Below are positions 52,999 through 61,880 of a stretch of 64,000 nt of DNA, piece after piece. The notes under the pieces were generated by a model. The model did no database searches. It was not told the DNA's origin and worked only from the letters and a program-made list of their open reading frames with translations. The first letter of the stretch is position 1. Each line of letters begins with the position of its first letter. The position numbers were made by a program, and so were the translations under genes. The stretch comes from Szabonella alba (GTDB lineage: Bacteria > Pseudomonadota > Alphaproteobacteria > Rhodobacterales > Rhodobacteraceae): contig NZ_JAESVN010000008.1 in assembly GCF_016765775.1 (NCBI RefSeq), positions 1 through 64,000 on the forward strand, in the 5' to 3' direction.

Positions 52999-53019
52999 CC
53001 GGGGGCGCAAAGCCCCCGG
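52999..53019. terminator. Hairpin CCGGGGGC-GCAAA-GCCCCCGG next to the adenosine kinase gene
   Basis: A perfect 8-bp stem lies eight bases beyond the stop codon of the minus-strand kinase gene. It could serve both convergent transcripts. No U-tract follows. Confidence 0.55.
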
Positions 53020-53026
53020 CGCGGGG

Positions 53027-54010
53027 TCACAAAAGCCCCGCCTTGCGGAACAGCGCGCCCAGATCGGTTTCCGGCCGGGCGCCGTAATGGCCGATGACCT
53101 CGGCCGCGGCAATGCAGCCCATGCGACCCGCGACCTCGATCCCCTGTCCGGTCGCCAGCCCGAAGATGAACCCCGCCGCGAACTGATCGCCCGCCCCGGT
53201 TGCATCGACCGGGGTGATGGGCGTCACCGCCACATCGGCCCGGTCCTGCCCGCGCCGCACGATCACATCCTGACCGGACCGGGTGCAGACCACCAGACCG
53301 GCATCCGCCGCAGCAAGGTCCAGGGCCTCGGGAAGTTCGGTCTGGTAAAGCGCGCACCATTCATGCTCATTGCCGATGACATAGTCGAGATCGCGCACCA
53401 GACGGCGGAACCCGTCACGGTGGCGGTCCACGCAGAAAGGGTCCGACAGGGCAATCCCCGCCTGTCCACCCTTTTCCCGGCACAGTTTCGCGGCCCGCTC
53501 AAAGGCCTGTTTTCCCATGGGCTTGTCATAAAGATAGCCTTCAAGGTACAAAAACTCCGCCTCACCAGCGACCGTATCGGCAACATCCCCCGGCCCCAGA
53601 TCGGACGAGATCCCCAGATAGGTGTTCATCGAACGCTCCCCATCCGGCGAGACGAAGATCATCGAACGCGAGGTCGGCAGGTCCCCCCCCGGCACCGGCG
53701 CATTGACAAAGGCCGTGCCGCCTTCTTCCATCGAACGGGCATAGAACCGCCCCAGCGCGTCATCATGCACGCGCCCGATAAAGGCGGTGGACAGGCCCAG
53801 ATTTCCGATCCCGGCCAGCGTATTGGCCACCGATCCGCCCGGCGCCTGCGTGCGGTCCTTCATCGCCGCATAAAGCAGTTCTCCCCGCTCACGCTCGACC
53901 AGTTGCATGATGCCCTTCCCGATCCCCATGAGTTCAAGAAAGCTGTCATCAGCCGGAGAGATCACATCGACAATCGCATTGCCGATGCCGACGACCTTGT
54001 AGGTTTTCAT
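53027..54010 (-). CDS. Adenosine kinase (PfkB family)
   Basis: The 327-residue kinase has the PfkB pattern: VVGIGNAIVDVIS at the start, APGGSVANTLAGIGNLG, and the catalytic DATGAGDQFAAGF. Length and N-terminus fit bacterial adenosine kinase-like members, which salvage adenosine to AMP. Its start codon overlaps the nth stop (ATGA), so it is translated with the DNA repair gene. Substrate specificity is inferred. Confidence 0.88.
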   Translation of the reverse strand: MKTYKVVGIGNAIVDVISPADDSFLELMGIGKGIMQLVERERGELLYAAMKDRTQAPGGSVANTLAGIGNLGLSTAFIGRVHDDALGRFYARSMEEGGTAFVNAPVPGGDLPTSRSMIFVSPDGERSMNTYLGISSDLGPGDVADTVAGEAEFLYLEGYLYDKPMGKQAFERAAKLCREKGGQAGIALSDPFCVDRHRDGFRRLVRDLDYVIGNEHEWCALYQTELPEALDLAAADAGLVVCTRSGQDVIVRRGQDRADVAVTPITPVDATGAGDQFAAGFIFGLATGQGIEVAGRMGCIAAAEVIGHYGARPETDLGALFRKAGLL

Positions 54011-54651
54011 TGGGTCTTTTCCTCGTATTGGCACCATTCAAAAATCGGGCAGACCGCGCATCTGGGTTTGCGCGCCGTGCAGATATACCGGCCATGCAGA
54101 ATAAGCCAGTGATGCGCATGAAGCTGGAACTCGGCGGGCACATTGTCCTCGATGGCACGCTCCACCACATCGACATCGCGCCCCGGGGCGATACCGGTGC
54201 GGTTGCCGATGCGGAAGATATGGGTATCGACGGCCTGTGCGGGCTGGCGGAACCACATGTTCAACACGACATTGGCCGTCTTGCGCCCGACCCCGGGCAG
54301 CGATTGCAGCGCCGCCCGGCTGGACGGCACCTCACCGCCATACTGCTCAACCAGAATGCGGCTCAGCTTCATGACATTCCTGGCCTTGTTGCGGTAAAGG
54401 CCGATGGTGCGGATCGCCTCGGTCAGGGCCTCTTCGCCCAGATCCAGCATTTTCTGCGGATGGTCCACGCGCGCGAAAAGCGGACCCGTCGCCTTGTTCA
54501 CCCCGGCATCTGTCGCCTGTGCCGACAGCGCGACCGCCACCAGCAGAGTATAGGCATTGACGTGATGCAACTCCCCCTGCGGCTCGGGCTCGATCTCCCG
54601 AAATCGGGTAAAGACCGCATGCATGTCATGATAATTCAGTTGGCGTGCCAT
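54007..54651 (-). CDS. nth: Endonuclease III
   Basis: The 214-residue DNA glycosylase/AP lyase has the helix-hairpin-helix with the catalytic lysine (LQSLPGVGRKTANVVL), the catalytic aspartate in AVDTHIFR and a C-terminal [4Fe-4S] site (C-X6-C-X2-C-X5-C). It removes oxidised pyrimidines. The ATG at 54651 (MARQLNYHDMHAVF) gives standard length. It is divergent from the Ada-like gene. Confidence 0.95.
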   Translation of the reverse strand: MARQLNYHDMHAVFTRFREIEPEPQGELHHVNAYTLLVAVALSAQATDAGVNKATGPLFARVDHPQKMLDLGEEALTEAIRTIGLYRNKARNVMKLSRILVEQYGGEVPSSRAALQSLPGVGRKTANVVLNMWFRQPAQAVDTHIFRIGNRTGIAPGRDVDVVERAIEDNVPAEFQLHAHHWLILHGRYICTARKPRCAVCPIFEWCQYEEKTQ

Positions 54652-54778
54652 GCCCTGCTCATGGCGCAGCCCACGGCCCGGAGCAAGCGGCTGCCGCAAA
54701 TTGCGCAGATTTCGGGTCGCGGTGATGCAACGGGGTGCCTATTCTGATCCCAAGGAACCGCCCGAGGAATGAGTGCCC

Positions 54779-55657
54779 ATGAAACCTGACACAGTAGCCG
54801 ACGCAGCCCCACAATCCGCCTATCATTACGGCGTGATCGGCCGTGCACTGAAGATCATCGACAGCACCGGGCCGGGCCTGACGCTGGACGAACTGGCCGC
54901 CCGCATGGGGATGAGTCCCGCGCATTTCCAACGTCTCTTTTCGCAATGGGTCGGGATTTCGCCAAAGCGGTATCAGCAATATCTGACGTTGGACCATGCG
55001 AAGCGTTTGCTGACCGAACGGTTCACGGTGTTGGAAACCTCATTGTCCACCGGGCTTTCAGGCGGCGGGCGGCTGCATGATCTGTTCCTGCGATGGGAGG
55101 CGATGAGCCCCGGAGACTATGCCCGCGGCGGTGCGGGGCTGCGCATCGGCTGGGGCTGGTTCGACAGCCCCTTCGGCCCCGCGCTGGTCATGGGCACCGA
55201 CCGGGGCATCTGCGGTCTGGGTTTCGCTGCCGAAACCGGCGAGGCCGCGACCATGGCCGATCTTTGTGCCCGCTGGCCCCGCGCGCAGTTCACCGAAGAT
55301 CGCGACCTTTTGCGCCCATGGGTTGCGGCAGCCTTCGGCAAAGATCCCGGCGGCGAGGTGCCGCTATACCTGATCGGGGCACCGTTCCAGATCAAGGTCT
55401 GGGAGGCGCTGCTGCGCATCCCCTCGGGCCATGTCACGACCTATTCCGAGATTGCAGGCGCCGTAGGCCATGCGCAGGCGATGCGTGCGGTCGGCACGGC
55501 GGTCGGACGCAACCCGGTCAGCTGGCTGATCCCCTGCCACCGCGCCTTGCGCAAATCGGGGGGCCTGGGCGGCTATCACTGGGGGCTGCCGGTGAAACGC
55601 GCGATGCTGGCCTATGAGGCCGCGCGCAGCGATGGGGACGCTATCACGGCGGCGTGA
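54779..55657 (+). CDS. Ada-like protein: AraC HTH fused to O6-methylguanine-DNA methyltransferase
   Basis: The 292-residue protein has an AraC-type HTH (about 30-115; LDELAARMGMSPAHFQRLFS) followed by an Ogt/MGMT domain with the active-site motif SWLIPCHRALRKSGGLGGYHWG. The N-terminal metal-binding methyl-phosphotriester domain of full Ada is absent. The active cysteine in PCHR is present, so repair is likely, with regulatory potential. The ATG at 54779 or a GTG at 54773 may be used. It is divergent from nth, giving a DNA-repair gene pair. Confidence 0.9.
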   Translation: MKPDTVADAAPQSAYHYGVIGRALKIIDSTGPGLTLDELAARMGMSPAHFQRLFSQWVGISPKRYQQYLTLDHAKRLLTERFTVLETSLSTGLSGGGRLHDLFLRWEAMSPGDYARGGAGLRIGWGWFDSPFGPALVMGTDRGICGLGFAAETGEAATMADLCARWPRAQFTEDRDLLRPWVAAAFGKDPGGEVPLYLIGAPFQIKVWEALLRIPSGHVTTYSEIAGAVGHAQAMRAVGTAVGRNPVSWLIPCHRALRKSGGLGGYHWGLPVKRAMLAYEAARSDGDAITAA

Positions 55658-55703
55658 GGCCGGTTGCGATCTGCGCTGATTTCCGCCGAGTGGCGCGCGC
55701 GAG

Positions 55704-55729
55704 GGAACTGTTTTCCCGTCTCGGACGTT
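55704..55729 (+). promoter_or_regulatory. EcfG-type promoter for the OmpA lipoprotein (GGAAC-N17-CGTT)
   Basis: GGAAC at 55704-55708 and CGTT at 55726-55729 have 17 bases between them. The start codon at 55783 is 54 bases downstream. This is the only such site found outside the 29-33 kb cluster. Confidence 0.65.
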
Positions 55730-55782
55730 ATAGGATACAGGTGCGCGCATTGCAGCGCCAATATCGAACGAGGCCGCGAGAC

Positions 55783-56442
55783 ATGATCCTGAAAAAACCC
55801 TTTATCTTCGCCATTCTTGGCGCCGTTGCCCTGACGGGCTGCGTCAACAATCAGCCCTTCGGACCGACGACCGAAGACAACCGCCGCACCCAGGCCGGTA
55901 TGGCGACGGGGGCGCTGGTCGGCGCTGCCATCGGCACGACACGCAACCGGGGCAGCACGCTGGGTAATGCCGCAGCCGGGGCCGCCGTGGGCGCGCTTCT
56001 GGGCGGGGCGATCGGGGCCTCGCTGGATGCGCAGGCGGCCGAGTTGCGCCGCAGCATCGGCAATGACCGGGTGTCGATCACCAATACCGGGTCGGAACTG
56101 ATTGTGAACCTGCCGCAGGACATCCTGTTCGCGGTGGACAGCGCCAATCTGCGCCCCGACCTGACCGCCGATCTGGCGGCCGTGTCGCGCAACCTGCTGA
56201 ACTATCCCAATTCAACCGTGCAGGTTGTCGGCCACACCGACAATACCGGCACCGCCGCCTATAACCGCGATCTGTCGCTGCGCCGTGCGAATTCGGTTGC
56301 CGGTGTGTTGCGCAACAACGGTGTGCCCGGCGGGCGCATTCAGACCTTTGGTCAGGGCTTTGACCGGCCCGTTGCCTCGAATGCGACCGAGGGGGGGCGC
56401 GCGCAGAACCGCCGCGTGGAAATCATCATCCGCCCGAACTGA
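55783..56442 (+). CDS. OmpA-family lipoprotein with a glycine-zipper segment
   Basis: The 219-residue protein has a lipoprotein signal with lipobox ALTGC (Cys20). A glycine-zipper stretch follows (about 42-85; GATVGALVGAAIG-like repeats), then an OmpA peptidoglycan-binding domain with VVGHTDNTGTAAYNRDLSLR and NRRVEIIIRPN. It anchors the outer membrane to the wall. GAGG precedes the ATG at a suitable distance. An EcfG-type promoter lies upstream, and a terminator follows. Confidence 0.93.
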   Translation: MILKKPFIFAILGAVALTGCVNNQPFGPTTEDNRRTQAGMATGALVGAAIGTTRNRGSTLGNAAAGAAVGALLGGAIGASLDAQAAELRRSIGNDRVSITNTGSELIVNLPQDILFAVDSANLRPDLTADLAAVSRNLLNYPNSTVQVVGHTDNTGTAAYNRDLSLRRANSVAGVLRNNGVPGGRIQTFGQGFDRPVASNATEGGRAQNRRVEIIIRPN

Positions 56443-56461
56443 TCCCAGGCCCGAACTGATC
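56432..56461. repeat. Two tandem copies of a 17-bp-period repeat spanning the OmpA stop codon (GCCCGAACTGATC)
   Basis: GCCCGAACTGATC at 56432-56444 contains the stop codon of the lipoprotein gene and is repeated at 56449-56461, period 17. The second copy is an untranslated duplicate. It resembles the tandem units at 5447 and 52854 only in period, not in sequence. Confidence 0.8.
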
Positions 56462-56484
56462 TTAGCGCGGACATGAGATTTGCG

Positions 56485-56508
56485 AAAGGGGCGCCACGGC
56501 GCCCCTTT
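56485..56508 (+). terminator. Terminator AAAGGGGCGC/GCGCCCCTTT after the OmpA lipoprotein gene
   Basis: The stem AAAGGGGCGC with its complement (56485-56494, 56499-56508) around a four-base loop lies 43 bases after the stop. It is followed by ATGCTTTTGGGG. Confidence 0.7.
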
Positions 56509-56617
56509 ATGCTTTTGGGGCCCAGCCTTTCGAATGGAAAGAAAGACCATCGGCATTATCCGCATTGAGCAATCGCGCAGGCGGTCATAGATTCTGACCA
56601 ATCGTGCGAGGAACATT

Positions 56618-57388
56618 ATGCCCTTCGAAAAGGTCCAGCCCGAAAAGCTGTCCACCACCGTCACGCGACAGTTTGAAAAGCTGATCCTGCGCGGCATCCT
56701 GCGCCCGGGTGAACGCCTGCCCTCAGAACGCGAACTGGCCGAGCGCATGGGCGTTTCCCGCCCCAGCCTGCGGGAGGCTGTCGCCGATCTGCAGGAACGC
56801 GGGCTGCTGGAAAGCCGCCCCGGCGCGGGCATCTTTGTGGCGGGCGTTCTGGGCTCGGCTTTTTCCGAGGGTCTGGTGCGGCTTTTTGCCAGCGATGACG
56901 AGGCGGTGTTCGACTATCTGTCCTTCCGCCGCGATATGGAGGGGCTGGCCGCCGAGCGCGCGGCGCAGCTTGGGTCCGATACCGATCTGCAGGTCGTGGG
57001 CGCGGTGTTTGCGCGGATGGAAATTGCCCATGGCAAGCGCGACCCTGCGGATGAGGCTGAACTGGATGCCGCATTCCATATGTCGATCATCGAGGCCAGC
57101 CATAATGTCATCATGCTGCATATGATGCGCTCGATGTATGACCTGCTGAAACAGGGGGTTTTCTACAATCGGCAGGTGATGTTCCGCAACCGTACCACGC
57201 GCGACGCCCTGCTGGACCAGCATCGCGCGATCCGTGACGGGCTGCTGGCCCGTGATCCGGTCGCGGCGCGCGATGCGGTGAATGCCCATCTGGATTTCGT
57301 CGCCAGCGCGCTGAAGGCCGAGATCCGGGCCGAACGGCATGAAACCATCGCACGGCAAAGGCTTTATCACGAAACCGGGCGGGGCTGA
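56618..57388 (+). CDS. GntR-family (FCD) regulator, PdhR/LldR-like
   Basis: The 256-residue regulator has a winged helix with LPSERELAERMGVSRPSLREAVADL and an FCD domain whose histidines (FHMSI, QHRAI, VNAHLDF) may bind metal. It resembles PdhR/LldR regulators of pyruvate or lactate genes. GAGGA lies eight bases before the ATG. A TGACCAAT half site, reminiscent of PdhR operators, is at 56595-56602. No target gene is adjacent. Confidence 0.82.
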   Translation: MPFEKVQPEKLSTTVTRQFEKLILRGILRPGERLPSERELAERMGVSRPSLREAVADLQERGLLESRPGAGIFVAGVLGSAFSEGLVRLFASDDEAVFDYLSFRRDMEGLAAERAAQLGSDTDLQVVGAVFARMEIAHGKRDPADEAELDAAFHMSIIEASHNVIMLHMMRSMYDLLKQGVFYNRQVMFRNRTTRDALLDQHRAIRDGLLARDPVAARDAVNAHLDFVASALKAEIRAERHETIARQRLYHETGRG

Positions 57389-57444
57389 TCCGACCGGGGC
57401 AGGCATCCCGGCCATCACGCGGCAAGCCACGCGGGCCGGAACGG

Positions 57445-57469
57445 AAAAACCCGGCCGCAAGGGCCGGGT
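57445..57469 (-). terminator. Rho-independent terminator of the F0 ATP synthase operon
   Basis: On the minus strand the stem ACCCGGCC/GGCCGGGT (57469-57449) is followed by TTTTT. It lies 29 bases after the atpF stop and faces the convergent GntR gene. Confidence 0.85.
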
Positions 57470-57497
57470 CATTCACGATTTCAGATTGGCACAGGCC

Positions 57498-58061
57498 TTA
57501 GTGCAGACGCGCATCCACGGTCTTGATCGCCTCATCAATCGAGGCGGCAGCCGTTTCGGCGGTCATCTGCTTTGCCAGCACATCGCCCGCCGCCGCAATC
57601 GCGACCGCAACCGCCTGTTCGCGAACCGCACGCACGGCACCCGCCTCGGCCGAGGCGATACGGTCTTCGGCAGTTGCCAGACGGCGCGCGATGGCGCGTT
57701 GCAGTTCCGCCTTGCCTTCTTCGGCCGCAGCCTTGGCCTCATCCCGGGCCGACGTCACGATCCGGTCAGCCTGATCCTGCACGTCCTTGCGCTTGCGCTC
57801 ATAGCTGGCCAGCAGGGCCTTGGCCTCTTCGCGCAGCGCACGGGCCTCATCCAGATCGGATTTGATCTGCGCGGCCCGCGTGTCCAGCATCGACCCCAGC
57901 TTGCCCGGAACGCCCAGTTTCACCAGCACGCCCACAAAGATCAGAAACGAGATCAGGACGATGAAATCGGTATTCCCGAGCGAGAAGAACGGGCCCGTTG
58001 CGGCCTGCGCCGGAACCGCGCCCGCCGCCGCCAGAATTCCGGCGAGAATCGGTTTTTTCAT
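57498..58061 (-). CDS. atpF: ATP synthase F0 subunit b
   Basis: The 187-residue subunit starts with a cleavable-looking leader (MKKPILAGILAAAGAVPAQA). A membrane helix near residues 32-50 (FIVLISFLIFVGVLVKLGVP) and a long coiled coil that contacts F1 follow. The ATG at 58061 has AAAGGG eight bases upstream; a GTG at 58070 overlaps the atpX stop. It is last in the operon. Confidence 0.93.
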   Translation of the reverse strand: MKKPILAGILAAAGAVPAQAATGPFFSLGNTDFIVLISFLIFVGVLVKLGVPGKLGSMLDTRAAQIKSDLDEARALREEAKALLASYERKRKDVQDQADRIVTSARDEAKAAAEEGKAELQRAIARRLATAEDRIASAEAGAVRAVREQAVAVAIAAAGDVLAKQMTAETAAASIDEAIKTVDARLH

Positions 58062-58066
58062 CGCCT

Positions 58067-58591
58067 TCACCCTTTCAGCCGTGCATTGACCGCAGCCGTC
58101 ACCGAACGGGCATCGGCCTTGCTTCCAAGGGCGGCCACCAGTTCCCTGGCGGTGTCCTTGGCCACTTCCGTCACGCTTTCCAGCGCACCGGCCCTGATCT
58201 CGGCAATGCGTGCCTCGGAAACCGCCGCTTTCGCGTCGATCTCGGCATCCGCCTTGGCGGTGGCCTTGGCAAGTTCGGCGTCGATCTCGGCCTTGGCCTG
58301 CGCCACGATCTTCGCCGCCTCGGCGCGTGCCGTGGCCAGCGCCTCATTATAGGCGGCTTCGGCCTCGACGGCCTTCAGCTTCAATTCTTCCGCTGCGGCC
58401 AGATCATTGCTGATCGTGCCCCGGCGTTCCGCCAGAACCGCCCCGATCCGGGGCAGCGCCACGCGGGTGAGGATCATGTAGATCGCGACCAGAGTGACCG
58501 CGAGCCAGAAGATCTGGTTCGGCCAGGTCGAGAAATCTAGCTGCGGCATGCCGACGGCCTCGCCTGCAGCACCCTGCGCATCAGTCGCCAT
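58067..58591 (-). CDS. atpX: ATP synthase F0 subunit b' (second b-type subunit)
   Basis: The 174-residue protein has one membrane helix (about 27-45, [20 protein letters not shown]) and a charged coiled coil. Together with AtpF it makes the heterodimeric peripheral stalk found in photosynthetic and related alphaproteobacteria. It lies between atpE and atpF. Confidence 0.92.
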   Translation of the reverse strand: MATDAQGAAGEAVGMPQLDFSTWPNQIFWLAVTLVAIYMILTRVALPRIGAVLAERRGTISNDLAAAEELKLKAVEAEAAYNEALATARAEAAKIVAQAKAEIDAELAKATAKADAEIDAKAAVSEARIAEIRAGALESVTEVAKDTARELVAALGSKADARSVTAAVNARLKG

Positions 58592-58662
58592 GTCTTTTCT
58601 CCAGCATCTTCAGGCCCGGACCGGAGACGCATCCCCGGCCCTGCAAACACGAAAGACTTGGA

Positions 58663-58899
58663 TCAGACCGCGAACATCAGCAGCAGGGCGATCAGGAACG
58701 AGAAGATGCCCAGAGCTTCGGCAAACGCGATGCCGACGAACAGGGTCGCCATCTGCCCGGGGGCTGCCGAGGGGTTGCGCAGCGCACCGGCAAGGAAGTT
58801 CCCTGCGACATGGCCCACGCCGATGCCCGCACCGCCCAGACCGATCGTGGCCAGACCAGCGCCGATGAACTTGCCCATTTCTGCGATATCGCCTTCCAT
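58663..58899 (-). CDS. atpE: ATP synthase F0 subunit c
   Basis: The 78-residue hairpin protein has [20 protein letters not shown] in helix 1 and the proton-carrying glutamate in [16 protein letters not shown] of helix 2. It lacks the sodium-binding pattern, so it is a proton ring subunit. The gene order atpI-atpB-atpE-atpX-atpF is standard here. Confidence 0.96.
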   Translation of the reverse strand: MEGDIAEMGKFIGAGLATIGLGGAGIGVGHVAGNFLAGALRNPSAAPGQMATLFVGIAFAEALGIFSFLIALLLMFAV

Positions 58900-58948
58900 A
58901 GCTTTTGCTCCTTATGGAATGTGGATTGGTAGGATGAAGGTCCGGACC

Positions 58949-59698
58949 TCAGTGATGCGCGCCGCCGACGGCGTCCCGCAGATACACACAGGTCAGAATG
59001 GTGAAGACATAGGCCTGAACGACCGCAACCAGCAGCTCCAGACCGTAAAGCGCGGAAACCGCCCCGATCACAACCGGCGAGACAATGGCCATCGAGGCAA
59101 AGCCCGCGATCACCTTCACGACGGCATGACCTGCCATCATGTTGCCTGCAAGACGGATGGAATGGGAGACGGGGCGCACGAAATAGGAAATCACCTCGAT
59201 GATCGCCAGCACCGGACGGATCGCCAGCGGGGCCGAGGACACCCAGAACATGCCCAGAAAGCCGACACCGTTCTTGATGAAGCCAAGGATGGTGACGCCC
59301 AGAAAGACCAGAAGCGCCAGAACCACAGTCACCGCGACATGGCTGGTCGTGGTAAAGGCCATCGGCAGAAGGCCCAGCAGGTTCGACAGCAGGATGAACA
59401 GGAACAGCGTCATGACATAGGGGAAGTATTTCACCCCCTCATGGCCGGTCACGTCCTCGACCATGTTGTAGATGAAACCGTAAATCATTTCGGCGACCGA
59501 CTGGCTGCGCGACGGAACAATCGCCCGACGGCGCGTCCCGTAGATCAGCAGCGCCGCAATCGCCACGACCGCCAGCGCCATCCACAGCGTGACATTGGTC
59601 ACCGTGTACCATGCGATATGGTCACCGCCGAACAGCGGCTTCACGATGAACTGGTCCATCGGGTGAATCTGGAAACCGCCGGTCGCCTCGTCAGCCAT
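58949..59698 (-). CDS. atpB: ATP synthase F0 subunit a
   Basis: The 249-residue membrane protein has five or six helices and the essential arginine in [16 protein letters not shown]. The N-terminus [17 protein letters not shown] matches the family. It conducts protons between the membrane and the c-ring. Its start overlaps the atpI stop by eight bases. Confidence 0.96.
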   Translation of the reverse strand: MADEATGGFQIHPMDQFIVKPLFGGDHIAWYTVTNVTLWMALAVVAIAALLIYGTRRRAIVPSRSQSVAEMIYGFIYNMVEDVTGHEGVKYFPYVMTLFLFILLSNLLGLLPMAFTTTSHVAVTVVLALLVFLGVTILGFIKNGVGFLGMFWVSSAPLAIRPVLAIIEVISYFVRPVSHSIRLAGNMMAGHAVVKVIAGFASMAIVSPVVIGAVSALYGLELLVAVVQAYVFTILTCVYLRDAVGGAHH

Positions 59699-60077
59699 TG
59701 CCGCCCTCGTCCTTTTCCGCCGTTCGCGCCGCATCTGCGGCCGTTGTTTCGCGCACCGCCTGTGCGGCCGTTGTTTCGTCGTGCCGTGCCGCCATGGCTT
59801 TCGCGGTTCCCATCATGGTCCGCACCCCGGCAGCAAAGCCCAGCAGCGCAAAGACAGCAAGGAAGATGGGGCGCGTGCCGAACACATGGTCCAGCCCGAA
59901 ACCGATGGACAGGCCGATCAACATGCCCGTCACCAGTTCGATCACCATCCGCCAGGCCATCTCGCCCTGCGAAAATGCCTTGCCTTTCGTGGAAGGCGTC
60001 TTTTCCGGTTTCGCCCTGACCCGTGCAAGCCGCGCCTCAAGGGCGCGAAGTCGCTCCGGGTCGGGTTCATCCACCAT
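59691..60077 (-). CDS. atpI: ATP synthase assembly protein AtpI
   Basis: The 128-residue protein has two transmembrane helices (about 44-88) and a charged N-terminus. The C-terminus has a duplicated unit (TTAAQAVRE / TTAADAART) encoded by a 27-bp repeat at 59736-59785. AtpI assists c-ring assembly or cation supply. It is first in the F0 operon. Confidence 0.9.
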   Translation of the reverse strand: MVDEPDPERLRALEARLARVRAKPEKTPSTKGKAFSQGEMAWRMVIELVTGMLIGLSIGFGLDHVFGTRPIFLAVFALLGFAAGVRTMMGTAKAMAARHDETTAAQAVRETTAADAARTAEKDEGGNG

Positions 60078-60258
60078 GACAAGACGCCCCTCGATCAGTC
60101 GGGCGGAACCTACGCAGGGGGCGCGCCTGAGTCAAGCACGGTTCTGCCCTGCAGCATCCAACTCAACCTTTTGATATTCATTGATTTTGCAAGGATGCCT
60201 CAGATCACGCAACCCTCCTGCGGCCCCATTCGGGCCGGTTTCGGGGCGCGGCTGTCAT

Positions 60259-60274
60259 TCAACCATCCGGTTGA
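60259..60274 (+). promoter_or_regulatory. ArsR-type operator TCAACC-ATCC-GGTTGA
   Basis: A perfect 6-bp dyad with a 4-bp spacer lies 31 bases before the ArsR-family start codon. AACC-N4-GGTT dyads are usual for this branch of the family, so autoregulation is likely. Confidence 0.75.
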
Positions 60275-60305
60275 CGATCCCGCACCCTTGCCGCACCCTG
60301 CGCGC

Positions 60306-60653
60306 ATGACCGACCCGCTGGACATGACTTTTGCCGCCCTTTCGGATCCGACCCGCCGGGCGATCCTGTCGATGCTGCTGGAAGATGACATGGCGGTAAC
60401 GGATGTGGCCGCGCCTTTCGGCATCTCGCTGGCCGCGATCTCGAAACATCTGACGGTGCTGGCCGAGGCGGGGCTTATCAGTCAGGAAAAGCGTGGCCGC
60501 GTGAAATGGTGCAAGCTGGAGCCGGATGCCATGCGCGCGGCCTCGGTCTGGATGCAGGGGTTCGGCCAGTTCGAACCGGTCAATCTGGACGCGTTTGAAC
60601 GCTTCCTGATGCAGGAATTGCAGGACCTGCCCGACGCCGCCACCGCGGACTGA
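60306..60653 (+). CDS. ArsR-family transcriptional regulator
   Basis: The 115-residue winged-helix protein has the pattern ALSDPTRRAILSMLLEDDMAVTDVA and FGISLAAISKHLTVLAEAGL. No metal-binding CXC motif is visible, so it belongs to the metal-independent branch often paired with an SRPBCC protein; no such gene is adjacent. A dyad operator lies just upstream. The ATG at 60306 gives the normal length. Confidence 0.88.
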   Translation: MTDPLDMTFAALSDPTRRAILSMLLEDDMAVTDVAAPFGISLAAISKHLTVLAEAGLISQEKRGRVKWCKLEPDAMRAASVWMQGFGQFEPVNLDAFERFLMQELQDLPDAATAD

Positions 60654-60793
60654 CAGCGCCACCGATCATGCACGAACCGGAAACCGATTGTTTCCATTCC
60701 TGCCGTTGGTTGCACAGTCTCATCGCCTCGGTGCCGCAGTTATGCCGCGGTTGGACACCAGCCTTGACCAACCCCGAGGCAGAGGACCACCCC

Positions 60794-60955
60794 ATGACGC
60801 TTGCAACCACCCTGCTTGGCCTGTTCCGCCGCAGCGCCCCCGACCCGGTTGATGACGGCTTTGGCCGCCGCCTTGGCAGGATCGGCAGCCGCCGCGAGAA
60901 TCTGTCGCCGCGTTTCCTGATCTTCAGAAATCTGGCGTCACGCCGGGAAGCCTGA
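60794..60955 (+). CDS. Small basic hypothetical protein
   Basis: The 53-residue ORF (starts MTLATTLLGLFRRSAPDPVD) is arginine-rich and has AGAGGA eight bases before the ATG. Its 3' end overlaps mipZ. Evidence for expression is weak, and no family is recognised. Confidence 0.4.
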   Translation: MTLATTLLGLFRRSAPDPVDDGFGRRLGRIGSRRENLSPRFLIFRNLASRREA

Positions 60956-61733
60956 GTTCAGTGACAAGATCGCGCAATTCTTGCCGCGCCGCGATGTTCG
61001 ACATGTTCAACTGATCGACGCCGGTATCTTTCAGATCCAGCAGCGTCAGCCCGCGCGGGAAAAGTTCACGGAAAATCACACGCTCGGAAAATCCGGGCGC
61101 GATGCGGAACCCGATGCGGCGCGACAGATCCTCCAGCGCAGCCCCCACCTTTTTCTTGTTATGCATCTGCTGCACACCCAGCCGATTGCGCACGACCAGC
61201 CAGTCAATCGGCTTAAGCCCCGCCTGCGCGCGCAACTGCCGCGCCTGCCAGACCATTTCGGAATAGATTGACGGCCCCTTGACCTTGCCGGTTTCCGGGT
61301 CGATCCGGGCCAGCAGGTCGAAATCCACGAAACTGTCATTCAGCGGCGTGACCAGTGTATCGGCAAGGCTGTGGGCGACCTGGCTGAGCCGCGTATGCGA
61401 TCCGGGGCAGTCGATCAGAATGAAATCCACCCGCGGTTCCAGTTCAGACACTGCCGCCGACAGGCGCGCGTCATACGGATTTTCGCCGGGCGTCAGTTGC
61501 GCGGGGTCCAGTTCGGGCAGATCGCGGTAATCGGGCGTGGGCAGGTTCAGCCCATGGCTGGCGGTGAAGGCGCGGCGGTTCTCGACATAGCGGCCAAAAC
61601 TGCGCTGACGCAGGTCCAGATCCAGCGCCCCCACGCGTTTGCCCAGTCGCGCCAGCGCGGTGGCGATATGCATGCAGGTCGTGGATTTCCCCGAGCCGCC
61701 CTTTTCGTTGCCGACAACGATGATATGCGCCAT
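60924..61733 (-). CDS. mipZ: MipZ-type division-plane positioning ATPase
   Basis: The 269-residue ParA-superfamily ATPase begins MAHIIVVGNEKGGSGKST with an intact deviant Walker A. The motif LDLDLRQRSFGRYVENRRAF marks MipZ rather than plasmid ParA. MipZ forms a gradient from the poles and inhibits FtsZ away from midcell in alphaproteobacteria lacking Min. It is a single gene, usual for the group. Confidence 0.93.
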   Translation of the reverse strand: MAHIIVVGNEKGGSGKSTTCMHIATALARLGKRVGALDLDLRQRSFGRYVENRRAFTASHGLNLPTPDYRDLPELDPAQLTPGENPYDARLSAAVSELEPRVDFILIDCPGSHTRLSQVAHSLADTLVTPLNDSFVDFDLLARIDPETGKVKGPSIYSEMVWQARQLRAQAGLKPIDWLVVRNRLGVQQMHNKKKVGAALEDLSRRIGFRIAPGFSERVIFRELFPRGLTLLDLKDTGVDQLNMSNIAARQELRDLVTELRLPGVTPDF

Positions 61734-61831
61734 GTGCCGCTCCCTGATCTGACTTCGGGCTTTACCTTGCGGCCCGCAGGCGGGCAACCGCTTATGCGCA
61801 GCACAACGGCGGCGCACATTCGCCGAAAATG

Positions 61832-61858
61832 AAAAACGGCCCCGCAAAGGGGGCCGTT
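61832..61858 (-). terminator. Rho-independent terminator after rpmE
   Basis: On the minus strand the stem AACGGCCCC/GGGGCCGTT (61858-61835) is followed by TTTTT. It lies 23 bases after the rpmE stop. Confidence 0.85.
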
Positions 61859-61880
61859 CTCCGAAAAACTGCTGTCTGGA

